Below, in pieces: positions 1 to 6,567 of a DNA stretch of 16,331 nucleotides; within the stretch, counting starts at the first letter, position 1; each line of letters starts with the position of its first letter. Location of the stretch: assembly GCA_002338615.1 (NCBI GenBank), contig DDIS01000005.1, positions 1 through 16,331 on the forward strand, read 5' to 3'. The notes under the pieces were generated by a model that had not been told where the DNA came from, made no database searches, and worked only from the letters and a program-made list of their open reading frames with translations. The stretch is from Proteobacteria bacterium UBA1844. GTDB lineage: Bacteria; Pseudomonadota; Gammaproteobacteria; Steroidobacterales; Woeseiaceae. The translations under genes were made by a program, and so were the position numbers.

Positions 1-41
1 ATGTGTTCGGAATAATCTGTAAACTATGTGTCGCTAAGGAC

Positions 42-75
42 AAAGGCTCCTCCTTGCGAGGGGCCTTTCTTTTTT
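42..75 (+). terminator. Rho-independent terminator of a gene left of the window
   Basis: A 9-bp stem pairs positions 42-50 (AAAGGCTCC) with 60-68 (GGGGCCTTT), with one G-T wobble and a nine-base loop, followed by a T-rich tail at 70-75. The tail lies on the plus-strand side, so the hairpin would end a plus-strand transcript entering from the left. The first bases of the window could be the tail of that gene, with stop codons at 13-15 or 20-22 depending on frame, or the end of a small RNA. The reverse direction has only a weak T tract, so it is a poor terminator for the kinase gene on the other strand. Confidence 0.8.
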
Positions 76-110
76 GGTGTGTCTGGATGCCGATGAGAAC
101 TCCTGTTCGA

Positions 111-177
111 TAAAACGCATCAGCGTTTTAGACGCCGCAGGCGCCCCGCAGGGGTGAGGATCGGCCCGGGCCGATCC
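111..177. repeat. Four consecutive inverted repeats in non-coding DNA
   Basis: Four perfect dyads follow each other almost without spacing: TAAAACGC-ATCA-GCGTTTTA at 111-130, CGCC-GCA-GGCG at 133-143, CCCC-GCA-GGGG at 144-154, and a loopless 20-bp palindrome at 158-177 with arms GGATCGGCCC/GGGCCGATCC. None is followed by a clear T run on either strand. The stretch lies between an upstream terminator and the 3' end of the kinase gene (minus strand). It could be a structured 3' untranslated region for the kinase transcript, a small structured RNA, or a dispersed repeat element. The structure is seen directly; its function is unknown. Confidence 0.6.
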
Positions 178-263
178 GAATCAATCTCTCCGGGCGCGCC
201 ATTGAGTCAAAGGCGTATTCCAGTCACATGGTTTGCATCTTTTACCGTAATGACCAGGTCGGC

Positions 264-1631
264 CTAGTGCCACGGTCCCAGGCGCTCACGGTCGGTAAGC
301 GCAAAGCGCATAGTGATTTGCAGGCCACCTCCAGGTCGATTGACGGCCACCAGCTCGCCTCCAACTTGTTTGAGCACCCGCTTGGTTATTGCCAATCCAA
401 TCCCGGCACCAGGCTGATTCGTGTCGATGCGATAGAACGGTTCAAAGATCTTGTCCAGATCGTTGGCTGGAACGCCAGGCCCGTTATCCGTAACCGTAAC
501 GACACCGGGCTTACTGCCACTGCTCGCAATGCTCACTTGACCCCCGGGCGGGGTGTGCTGAATCGCGTTGCGAACGACGTTCTCTATGGCACTGAAAATA
601 ACGTCGGGATTGCCCTTAACGATCGTGTCATCGCCTGGATCCGGATACTGTATCTGAATGCCGCGCGCATCGGCCTCAAATTCTGCGTCCTTGACAATCC
701 GATCAATGACCTCGACCAATGACGTCGATTCATTCGAGTCCGGCAATTGTTCCGCTCGGGCCAATGCAAGCACTTGGGACGACAGCGCCTCAATGCGTTC
801 TATTTCATAGCGAATGCGCTCAAGCTGTTGAGGGGAGCTGTCGGGCTTTCGCTCCAGAAGCTCGGTCGCGATTTGCAAGCGCGTCAACGGCGCGCGCAGC
901 TCGTGCGCGATATTACGAAACATCTCAAGGCGCGTACGTGACTGCTGGTCGAGTTCTTCAGCCATACGATCAAACCGGGCGGCGAGCTGACCGATTTCAT
1001 CCCGCGTATGGGCGCTCTTACCGACACGCGATGTCATGTCGCCGGCTGCCACCTTGGCGGCAGTTTCGGAAATGCGGGCGACAGGACGTGTGAGGGATCG
1101 GCTCAGCAACCAGAAACTGAACAAGCTGATTGCTGCGGCCAGGCCGAGTACAGCCCAGCGGCCGCTGCCGGCGAGAAGAAATCCGAATCGCTCTCGCGAA
1201 GCGGGTCCGGGCATAGCAAGAAGCATTCGGCCGTCTGCCGTGACCAGCAATGACTGACGCAAGCGCCGCGAATTGCGATCCGAATCGCGCCGGTCGCGTC
1301 TATGTTCCGAAATCGAGGACCAGATATGTTGCGCACGCCTGTGCACAGGTTCAGGAAGCGGGCGATCAAGCAGGTCTTTGATATTCCTATCAATGAGATA
1401 CACGGTTTTCCTGGGCGGGAAATTCTCAGGATTGGCAATATGATCTTTAAGTCCCTCGATTCCCTCAAGCTGCAGAATGGCTTGCAGCTGCTCGTCAATC
1501 TCGCGGGGATCGGCGAACGAGTAGGGAGACTGTTCATCTGCAATCCGGAAGCTGACAAAAATACTGACAGCAAGTATGGCCAGTGTTGTCAGCCAGAATG
1601 CGCCGAATAGCTTCCAGAACAAAGAGCGCAT
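264..1631 (-). CDS. CpxA-like membrane sensor histidine kinase
   Basis: This 455-residue kinase autophosphorylates and passes phosphate to the response regulator encoded just upstream. In order it has a first membrane helix (about residues 7-29), a periplasmic sensor region of about 120 residues, a second helix (about 157-176), a HAMP linker (about 177-230), and a dimerisation/phosphoacceptor domain. That domain carries the H-box NIAHELRAPLTRLQ with His243. An ATPase domain follows with N-box Asn355, G1 box DNGPGV (382-387), an F-box near FEPFYR (396-401) and G2 box GAGIGL (408-413). The H-box and overall layout recall CpxA. The sensor region contains an unusual Arg/Asp-rich stretch (about 110-125). 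The start codon is one base after the regulator's stop (TGA-C-ATG), which implies translational coupling. The stimulus cannot be read from the sequence. Confidence 0.95.
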   Translation of the reverse strand: MRSLFWKLFGAFWLTTLAILAVSIFVSFRIADEQSPYSFADPREIDEQLQAILQLEGIEGLKDHIANPENFPPRKTVYLIDRNIKDLLDRPLPEPVHRRAQHIWSSISEHRRDRRDSDRNSRRLRQSLLVTADGRMLLAMPGPASRERFGFLLAGSGRWAVLGLAAAISLFSFWLLSRSLTRPVARISETAAKVAAGDMTSRVGKSAHTRDEIGQLAARFDRMAEELDQQSRTRLEMFRNIAHELRAPLTRLQIATELLERKPDSSPQQLERIRYEIERIEALSSQVLALARAEQLPDSNESTSLVEVIDRIVKDAEFEADARGIQIQYPDPGDDTIVKGNPDVIFSAIENVVRNAIQHTPPGGQVSIASSGSKPGVVTVTDNGPGVPANDLDKIFEPFYRIDTNQPGAGIGLAITKRVLKQVGGELVAVNRPGGGLQITMRFALTDRERLGPWH

Positions 1632-1632
1632 G

Positions 1633-2328
1633 TCAGTCGATCACCAGGCGATAACCGGCCCCGCGTACGCTGCGAATGGCTAGCGGTGCGCGGGTCGCCT
1701 TGGCCAGCTTGTTCCGCAAATGACTGACGTGCGTGTCCAGCGCCCGGTCGTAGGGACTCAGCTCACGGCCCAGCGCGACCTGTGTTAGTTCCTCGCGACT
1801 GACGATTTCGCCGTGGCGAGATGCCAGTGATTCGAGAATGCGCAATTCCGCACCGGTAAGTGGCAAAATTACTCCGTCCAGCTGAGCTCGCTCTTTTGAA
1901 AGATCGATGGTGAGCGGCCCGGCTTGTGTCGTCGAGCCCGCGTCGGTGGGTCTTGCTTGCGTAAGTCGACGGAGGATTGCCTGAATACGAAGCACGAGCT
2001 CACGGGCCACGAAGGGCTTTGCAAGATAATCGTCCGCGCCAGCTTCCAGGCCGAGAACTCGATCATCGTCCTCGCCCATAGCGGTCAGCATAAGCACGGC
2101 AACCTGCGACGTTTCGCGAAGTTTGCGCAGCGTCGTAATGCCATCGTCACCCGGCATCATTACATCCAGGATAACCAGGTCTGGTCGTTCTTCGCGCTCC
2201 TTCTGCAGTCCTTCAGACCCTTTGCCAGCAACGCTACAGTCATAGCCTTCGGTCTGCAGCAGTTCCGAAAGCATCTCGGTGAGTGCGCGGTCGTCGTCTA
2301 TGAGAAGAATTTTCGCAGGTTCGTTCAT
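1633..2328 (-). CDS. OmpR/CpxR-family response regulator
   Basis: This 231-residue regulator has an N-terminal receiver domain (about 6-120) and a C-terminal winged-helix DNA-binding domain (about 135-230). The receiver shows the acidic pair Asp11/Asp12, phosphoacceptor Asp55 in LVILDVMMPG, Thr82 and Lys104 in LAKPF. The output domain has the typical LTGAELRILE and RSVRGAGYRL segments. It is the first gene of a two-gene operon with the kinase and is divergent from the EF-hand gene. No convincing Shine-Dalgarno sequence precedes the ATG. A good -10 hexamer on this strand (TATAAG, 2342 to 2337) lies only eight bases before it, so the message may be leaderless. Candidate binding sites for this protein lie at 2394-2446. 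CpxR is the closest familiar relative, but orthology is not shown. Confidence 0.95.
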   Translation of the reverse strand: MNEPAKILLIDDDRALTEMLSELLQTEGYDCSVAGKGSEGLQKEREERPDLVILDVMMPGDDGITTLRKLRETSQVAVLMLTAMGEDDDRVLGLEAGADDYLAKPFVARELVLRIQAILRRLTQARPTDAGSTTQAGPLTIDLSKERAQLDGVILPLTGAELRILESLASRHGEIVSREELTQVALGRELSPYDRALDTHVSHLRNKLAKATRAPLAIRSVRGAGYRLVID

Positions 2329-2393
2329 GCAGTGATCTTATACAAGCATGCGACACGAATCTCGCCTGCAGGGCGTTCCAGGCGGCTTCGAAA

Positions 2394-2446
2394 CTTAAGA
2401 TTTATTGAGTTCCCGGCCAAAACGCCGCAGCTTGAGCAAACTTAAG
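2394..2446. promoter_or_regulatory. Candidate response-regulator operators between the divergent genes
   Basis: The 10-mer AAACTTAAGA occurs exactly twice (2391-2400 and 2438-2447). Each copy sits beside a related hexamer whose start is exactly 10 bp away: CTTAAG (2394) with ATTGAG (2404), and CTTGAG (2431) with CTTAAG (2441). Tandem half-sites about one helical turn apart are how OmpR-family dimers usually bind. PmrA, for example, uses CTTAAG-like half-sites, though with five bases between them instead of four. The sites lie between the regulator gene (minus) and the EF-hand gene (plus), so they could control both. Binding by the neighbouring regulator is inference. Weak -10-like sequences for the EF-hand gene (GCTAAT at 2484-2489, TATAGA at 2498-2503) lie to the right. 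Confidence 0.5.
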
Positions 2447-2518
2447 ACTTCCGCGATGGCGCCTCTGGCAGTATTTCGCCTTAGCTAATGCACAGTTTAT
2501 AGACGACAGGAGATACAC

Positions 2519-3010
2519 ATGAGAACCAAGACAGTTTTCGCAGTAGCCGCCCTTGCCGCGCTCGGCGCAACAGCCGTGTACGCAGACAAAGGTATGAAGG
2601 ATGCTGATGCAGACGGTGACGGCTTCGTGTCACTCGACGAATTTAAGTCGGCACATAGCGCCCGGATCGAAGAACATTTCATGCGCATGGACACCAATGC
2701 TGACGGTCTGCTCTCTGAGGAAGAGATGACAGCCGCAAAGAAAGACCGCCGCGCCAATCATCGCAAGCAGCGTAGTGATCAACGCCACGACAAGAGAAAC
2801 CCGGAGGAAACTTTTAAACGACTCGACGTTGACAATAATGGCAGCCTGTCATTCGAGGAACTCGACGGCAAGCACTTTAGCCCGGATGTGGCTATGTTTC
2901 AGGCCGCGGACGCAGACGGAAGCGGTGAGCTGAATGCAACCGAGATGCATGCCATGATGCAGGCCCGATGGGAAGAGCGTCACGGCGCAGATAACAACAA
3001 CGACGACTAG
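2519..3010 (+). CDS. Exported four-EF-hand calcium-binding protein
   Basis: This 163-residue protein has a signal peptide with likely cleavage after VYA (residue 22), so it should act in the periplasm or outside. Four canonical 12-residue EF loops are visible, each with acidic positions 1, 3 and 12 or close equivalents: 30-41 (DADGDG), 58-69 (DTNADG), 103-114 (DVDNNG) and 131-142 (DADGSG). The two EF pairs are joined by a very basic Lys/Arg/His-rich linker (about 73-95), and the C-terminus is Asn/Asp-rich. The start is supported by the purine-rich ACAGGAGA five to twelve bases upstream. The gene is divergent from the two-component operon and occupies the place of cpxP in enteric bacteria. A role as calcium buffer or as accessory sensor for the kinase is possible but unproven; it has no evident CpxP similarity. 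Confidence 0.9.
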   Translation: MRTKTVFAVAALAALGATAVYADKGMKDADADGDGFVSLDEFKSAHSARIEEHFMRMDTNADGLLSEEEMTAAKKDRRANHRKQRSDQRHDKRNPEETFKRLDVDNNGSLSFEELDGKHFSPDVAMFQAADADGSGELNATEMHAMMQARWEERHGADNNNDD

Positions 3011-3173
3011 GTTGTGTATTGTCGGGCGAAATTGCAACGAAGGTCCTCTACCAGGCAATAGGAACTAATTTATAGAAACGTTCGTTGAGGCTTCAGGCAG
3101 ATCGTGGGGAGTTCGACAACGGATGTGCAAATGAACGGATTCTCGCTGATACGACGACCCACGCTCTGGACTA

Positions 3174-4118
3174 TCAGCCAGTCGAGAGGGCGCCCGCCCG
3201 GTGCTCTTGCGGACTAAGACCGCGGACGCGCTTGAAAGTAGCGCTAAATGCGAATGGGGTCGAATAGCCGACCTTTTCGGCCACCGTACCGACTGTTTCA
3301 CCCGGTTGGCACAACAGGTCGGCCGCCAGTGCCATTCGCCAGTGTTTCAGGAAAGTCATGGACGGCTCGCCCACCAGATTATGAAAGCGGCGCGCCAGTG
3401 ACGCTCGAGAAGCACCTGATTCTGCTGCCAACGTTTCCAGCGTCCACGGATGAGCGGGGTCGTCGTGCATGATGCGCAGCGCACGTTCGATGATTCGGTC
3501 GCCTTGATGGCGCCACCAGTCAGGGCGTTTTGCATCTTGTTGCGCGAACCAGGCTTTGAGTACAGCCGTCAGTAACAGATCGAGCAACCGATCCAGTACT
3601 GCTGCCTGCCCCGGTTCGTCTTTGACAACCTCGTCGCGGAGCAACGGAACAAGGGGGGACTCCCAGTCGACATGTGACATCGATAACACTGGCGGCAGGG
3701 CGCGCAACAAACGATCACTGATGTCACTAAGATGTTCGTAGGCACCGACGAGAAAAACCGTCGAACCCTCCGGATCGTTGCCCCATGTTCGTACGCCGTG
3801 AGTCATTTCCTCGAGCACAGAATTTCCTTCCAGATCGCAGCAGCGCTGGCCTGGGTGTATCACCGCGGTTGGTGGAGTTGTGGGTGAGTCGGCAACATTG
3901 TAGTGACCCGGTGCACGGGTAACGGCAATGTCCCCTGGGCCGAGCCTGACCGGCTCACCATCGTCGGGTACAACCCATGTATCGCCCGACACGCCGGCGA
4001 TCAGTGTGATCGGCGACTCGGCCAGTATTCTCAACGACCACGGTGAACTCATCACTGTGCGCAGGGCGAAGGCGCCGCGCGCTCGCGGTGCGTCCAACAG
4101 TCCACCTAACGTATCCAT
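3174..4118 (-). CDS. AraC-family transcriptional regulator with cupin sensor
   Basis: This 314-residue protein has an N-terminal cupin-type ligand domain (about 1-190; the LGPGDIAVTRAPGHY segment is typical) and a C-terminal AraC domain of two helix-turn-helix motifs. The first is at about 225-250 (WTLETLAAESGASRASLARRF) and the second at about 274-307 (TVAEKVGYSTPFAFSATFKRVRGLSP). Adjacent cysteines 93-94 (QRCCDLEG) occur in this cupin subgroup. It is divergent from the NAD(P)-binding gene at 4250, 131 bases away, a common pairing in which the regulator controls its neighbour. The direct repeat ACGCGTA at 4136-4142 and 4182-4188 may be a half-site. The Shine-Dalgarno sequence is weak. It converges on the EF-hand gene; the 163-base gap (3011-3173) shows no clear terminator. 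Confidence 0.92.
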   Translation of the reverse strand: MDTLGGLLDAPRARGAFALRTVMSSPWSLRILAESPITLIAGVSGDTWVVPDDGEPVRLGPGDIAVTRAPGHYNVADSPTTPPTAVIHPGQRCCDLEGNSVLEEMTHGVRTWGNDPEGSTVFLVGAYEHLSDISDRLLRALPPVLSMSHVDWESPLVPLLRDEVVKDEPGQAAVLDRLLDLLLTAVLKAWFAQQDAKRPDWWRHQGDRIIERALRIMHDDPAHPWTLETLAAESGASRASLARRFHNLVGEPSMTFLKHWRMALAADLLCQPGETVGTVAEKVGYSTPFAFSATFKRVRGLSPQEHRAGALSTG

Positions 4119-4249
4119 CGGCTCATATTAGACGAACGCGTATGAAATTGAACGGCCTGAGAATGTTTCTGCAAGCGCAGCACGCGTAGCGTAGGCCCCT
4201 GAAGAGATCGAGCTGAATCTCAGCGTCAACCATTCACCAGGAGAGAGCC

Positions 4250-5107
4250 ATGGGCAACGGAACAGGCAGCAACAATCCCGCTGGGGACACAATCCTCGTG
4301 CTCGGTGGTACCGGAAAAACCGGTCGCCGCGTCGCAGACCGACTTAAAGCGCGCGGGATCAATACCCGCATAGGGTCCAGGTCCGCGGATCTGCCTTTCG
4401 ATTGGAATGACAAAGGGACCTGGGACGCAGCTCTCGACGGCGCGACCGCAGTCTATATTACGTACGCACCCGATTTGGCTATTCCGGGCGCCACCGACTC
4501 TGTTCGTGCATTCGTCGGGAAAGCGGTAGCGGCGGGCGTCCTGAGACTAGTGCTCCTGTCGGGACGCGGCGAGGAGGAGGCACAAGCTTGTGAGCGAATC
4601 ATTCAGGAAGCCGGCGTCGAATGGACCGTCGTTCGTTCGAGTTGGTTTAATCAGAACTTCTCCGAGGGTGAGTTCCTGGGCATGGTTCTTGACGGCGCGA
4701 TTACGCTGCCAGCCGCCGATGTTGCAGAGCCATTCATCGATGTAAACGATATTGCGGACGTAGTCGTTGCCGCATTAACCGAGGAAGGACATAACTACGA
4801 AGTCTACGAAGTCACGGGCCCCCGCATGCTGACCTTCACCGAGTTGGCGGCGGAAATCTCCAGGGCCGCCGATCGGGACGTAAAATTCGTCCCGATTTCA
4901 AAAGAGGCGTTCGCCGCCGCCATTGCAGAATCCGGTGCGCCGGACGACGTCATCTGGTTGTTGAATTATCTTTTCTCGACCGTGCTTGATGGCCGCAATG
5001 CGTACCTGACCGATGGCGTCCAGCGCGCGCTCGGGCGAGCGCCAAGAGAATTTTCCGACTATGCACGCAGGATCGCCGCGACCGGTGTCTGGAAAGCGGT
5101 TGCTTGA
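4250..5107 (+). CDS. NmrA-like NAD(P)-binding oxidoreductase
   Basis: This 285-residue cytoplasmic Rossmann-fold protein is of the atypical short-chain dehydrogenase / NmrA-like group. The dinucleotide-binding motif LGGTGKTGRRVADRL gives GxxGxxG at residues 19-25. Ser43-Arg44 (GSRSAD) after the second strand suits NADPH recognition. LVLLSGRGEEEA and WTVVRSSWFNQNF match the third and later core segments of NmrA/azoreductase-like members. The usual YxxxK catalytic pair is not evident, as in many NmrA-like proteins. The start is supported by GGAGAG (4240-4245) four bases before ATG. The divergent AraC-type regulator probably controls it. The real substrate is unknown; quinone or electrophile reduction is the family-level guess. 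It ends 20 bases before a palindromic repeat pair that may act as terminator. Confidence 0.9.
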   Translation: MGNGTGSNNPAGDTILVLGGTGKTGRRVADRLKARGINTRIGSRSADLPFDWNDKGTWDAALDGATAVYITYAPDLAIPGATDSVRAFVGKAVAAGVLRLVLLSGRGEEEAQACERIIQEAGVEWTVVRSSWFNQNFSEGEFLGMVLDGAITLPAADVAEPFIDVNDIADVVVAALTEEGHNYEVYEVTGPRMLTFTELAAEISRAADRDVKFVPISKEAFAAAIAESGAPDDVIWLLNYLFSTVLDGRNAYLTDGVQRALGRAPREFSDYARRIAATGVWKAVA

Positions 5108-5122
5108 CCTCCAAAACCGATT

Positions 5123-5189
5123 GCACAAAAAAGGTGTCAGACACCTTTTTCAAAAAAGGTGTCAGACACCTTTTTTGCCTTTTTTGTGC
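5123..5189. repeat. Tandem GGTGTC-A-GACACC palindromes between convergent genes
   Basis: Two copies of a palindrome with arms AAAAAGGTGTC and GACACCTTTTT around a central A lie at 5128-5150 and 5152-5176, a 25-base period. A further 12-bp inverted repeat encloses both: GCACAAAAAAGG at 5123-5134 and its complement at 5178-5189. The block fills the gap between the convergent NmrA-like and YciI genes. Each hairpin has T runs on both strands, so it could terminate transcription from both sides. The same core recurs at 5741-5798 with a central T, meaning the opposite orientation. From memory, this palindrome is a widespread dispersed repeat in gammaproteobacterial genomes. Confidence 0.85.
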
Positions 5190-5194
5190 GATCT

Positions 5195-5632
5195 TTACCG
5201 TCGTGCGATCGCGTCACGCAGGCGCTCGTCCTGCGCCTGTATCTCCTCGCCGAAATCCTCGGCTTCGTACAAGGGACGAATCTCGATTTCGGATTCCTCT
5301 CCGGGCATCGGATCCGGACAACGGCGAACCCACTCGACCGCCTCTTCAATCGACTTCACCTGCCAGATCCAGAAACCGGCGACGAGTTCCTTGGTCTCTG
5401 CGAAGGGGCCGTCGATGACTGTCCTCTTTCCGCTGGAAATACGCACACGCTTGCCCTTGCTGCTCGGGCGAAGGCCATCCCCCGCAAGCATGACGCCTGC
5501 CTTCACCAGCTCCTCGTTGAACTTACCCATCTCCTCAAACAGGGTCGCATAGCCGGCGGGCGCTTCCGGATCGCCAGGCAGAATGCCCGCTTCGGAATTT
5601 TTCGTTGCCTTGATCATCACTATTACTCGCAT
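5195..5632 (-). CDS. YciI / DGPF-domain protein
   Basis: This 145-residue protein belongs to the YCII-related family. The N-terminus MRVIVMIKATKNSEAG and the segments MGKFNEELVKAGVMLAGDGL and VIDGPFAETKELVAGFWIWQ are characteristic, with the DGPF motif at residues 74-77. The domain is a small ferredoxin-like alpha/beta fold of uncertain biochemical role. In many bacteria such genes sit beside ECF sigma factors, but none is present here. The start is supported by AAGGAGAG shortly upstream on the minus strand (5638-5645). The gene stands alone and is bracketed by GGTGTC palindrome pairs at both ends, which is unusual. It converges on the NmrA-like gene and diverges from the anchored protein at 5845. 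Confidence 0.92.
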   Translation of the reverse strand: MRVIVMIKATKNSEAGILPGDPEAPAGYATLFEEMGKFNEELVKAGVMLAGDGLRPSSKGKRVRISSGKRTVIDGPFAETKELVAGFWIWQVKSIEEAVEWVRRCPDPMPGEESEIEIRPLYEAEDFGEEIQAQDERLRDAIARR

Positions 5633-5740
5633 TGCTGTCTCTCCTTGGTATCTTCCGAGAAATACTGCTTTGCAGGCAGCCTGGATTTCCCTCTAGTCGT
5701 TTCGGCGGCGTGAATTTCGACTCCGGGCGAGGAAAATGTG

Positions 5741-5804
5741 CCAAAAAGGTGTCTGACACCTTTTCGGTACCAAAAAGGTGTCTGACACCTTTTCGGTACC
5801 AAAA
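5741..5804. repeat. 29-bp direct tandem repeat carrying GGTGTC-T-GACACC palindromes
   Basis: Two exact 29-base units (5741-5769 and 5770-5798) are followed by the first six bases of a third (5799-5804). Each unit contains CCAAAAAGGTGTC, a central T, then GACACCTTTTCGGTA. The core is the same palindrome as at 5128-5176 but with the central base complemented, so the block has the opposite orientation and a different linker. It lies in the 212-base gap between the divergent YciI gene (starts 5632) and the gene starting at 5845, upstream of both. In this position it could form hairpins in either 5' leader or be inert repeat DNA. Confidence 0.85.
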
Positions 5805-5844
5805 TAGCGCACAATCGCGAGATCGTGGTTGCGCACTTAAAGCT

Positions 5845-6420
5845 ATGAAAAGAAGCACACACATATTTGCAGGTATGCTGTTATTGCTTGTCATTGGCGC
5901 GGTGTTCTACGTCTCGCAAATGTCGGAACATTTGCCCGACAATCAGGTATCTGCGCGTGACTATAAAAATGCTACTTACACCGTCGCAGGTGAAAAAGTC
6001 AGGTTGGTGAACGGTAGATCGGAAACGGCGGTTGCGCCGGGGTCGGCATCAAGAATGGAAACAAGATATTTTGGTAACGAGATCTCTAAAGACCTGGACG
6101 GCGATGGCAGAGACGATATTGCCTTTCTGATTACACAAAACAGCGGAGGCTCGGGGACGTTTTTCTATGTAGTAGCGGCCGTAAACAAGGAGCATGGGTA
6201 CGAGGGATCGGACGCGGTACTTCTTGGTGATCGCATAGCGCCACAAGCCACCGAATCGGGCCCCGGCAAGTCTATCATCGTCAACTATCTGGATCGTTTG
6301 CCGAATCAGCCCATGACCGCCGCTCCTTCAGACGGAAAAAGCATGCGATTAATTCTTGATGCAAGAACAATGCAGTTCGGCGTCTTTCACAGCGGTGCTC
6401 GAAAAGACACGAGCCTCTAG
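5845..6420 (+). CDS. Membrane-anchored protein with a DxDxDG loop, function unknown
   Basis: This 191-residue protein has a single N-terminal hydrophobic segment (about 7-23), either an uncleaved anchor or a signal peptide, with the rest in the periplasm. DLDGDGRDD (83-91) is a calcium-binding-type loop as found in FG-GAP/VCBS and dockerin-like repeats, followed by IAFLITQNSGGSGTFFYVVAAV. The GGSGTFFYVV run and the preceding APGSASRMETRYFGNE segment resemble a family of bacterial hypothetical proteins I recall but cannot name. The reading frame stays open upstream to 5632, but that part runs through the tandem repeats and has no ribosome site. The ATG at 5845 starts a standard Lys/Arg plus hydrophobic leader, so I chose it. 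The Shine-Dalgarno is weak (TTAAAG). It reads as lower in GC than its neighbours. Function unknown. Confidence 0.8.
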   Translation: MKRSTHIFAGMLLLLVIGAVFYVSQMSEHLPDNQVSARDYKNATYTVAGEKVRLVNGRSETAVAPGSASRMETRYFGNEISKDLDGDGRDDIAFLITQNSGGSGTFFYVVAAVNKEHGYEGSDAVLLGDRIAPQATESGPGKSIIVNYLDRLPNQPMTAAPSDGKSMRLILDARTMQFGVFHSGARKDTSL

Positions 6421-6567
6421 GTTTACGTCCAAGGGCGAACTCGTCCTTGCGTTTGATGCCGGCAAGGGGACCGCTACATTTAAATAGCGCCAGCTCAATT
6501 CGCAACCATGGAAACCTATGCCACAACGAGTATGCAGTTTATGAGTGATTATTTCGGGAGTTCAGGT

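Noticed and set aside
172..202. CCGATCCGAATC... ending in GCGCGCCA resembles the T-arm and CCA end of a tRNA (tRNA-Ser style)
   Set aside because: No matching 5' acceptor strand, D-arm or anticodon arm is found upstream; the preceding bases form other hairpins. At most a tRNA-like remnant or attachment-site scar.
5123..5804. CRISPR array
   Set aside because: Only two repeats per block, palindromic throughout, with no spacers of regular length and no cas genes.
5632..5844. Open upstream extension of the anchored-protein gene (start at 5632)
   Set aside because: It reads through the palindromic tandem repeats as KKVSDTF-like peptides, has no ribosome site, and would bury the N-terminal anchor at 5845. 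Such peptides are typical translation artefacts of this repeat.
5802..6490. AAATAGCGC shared at 5802-5810 and 6482-6490, upstream of two exported-protein genes
   Set aside because: Only nine bases, at different distances from the start codons (34 and 77 bases), with no further matching sequence; chance is likely.
6508..6567. Earlier in-frame ATG of the peptidase gene
   Set aside because: It would add 20 non-hydrophobic residues in front of a clean signal peptide; GGGAG before 6568 fits the later start.
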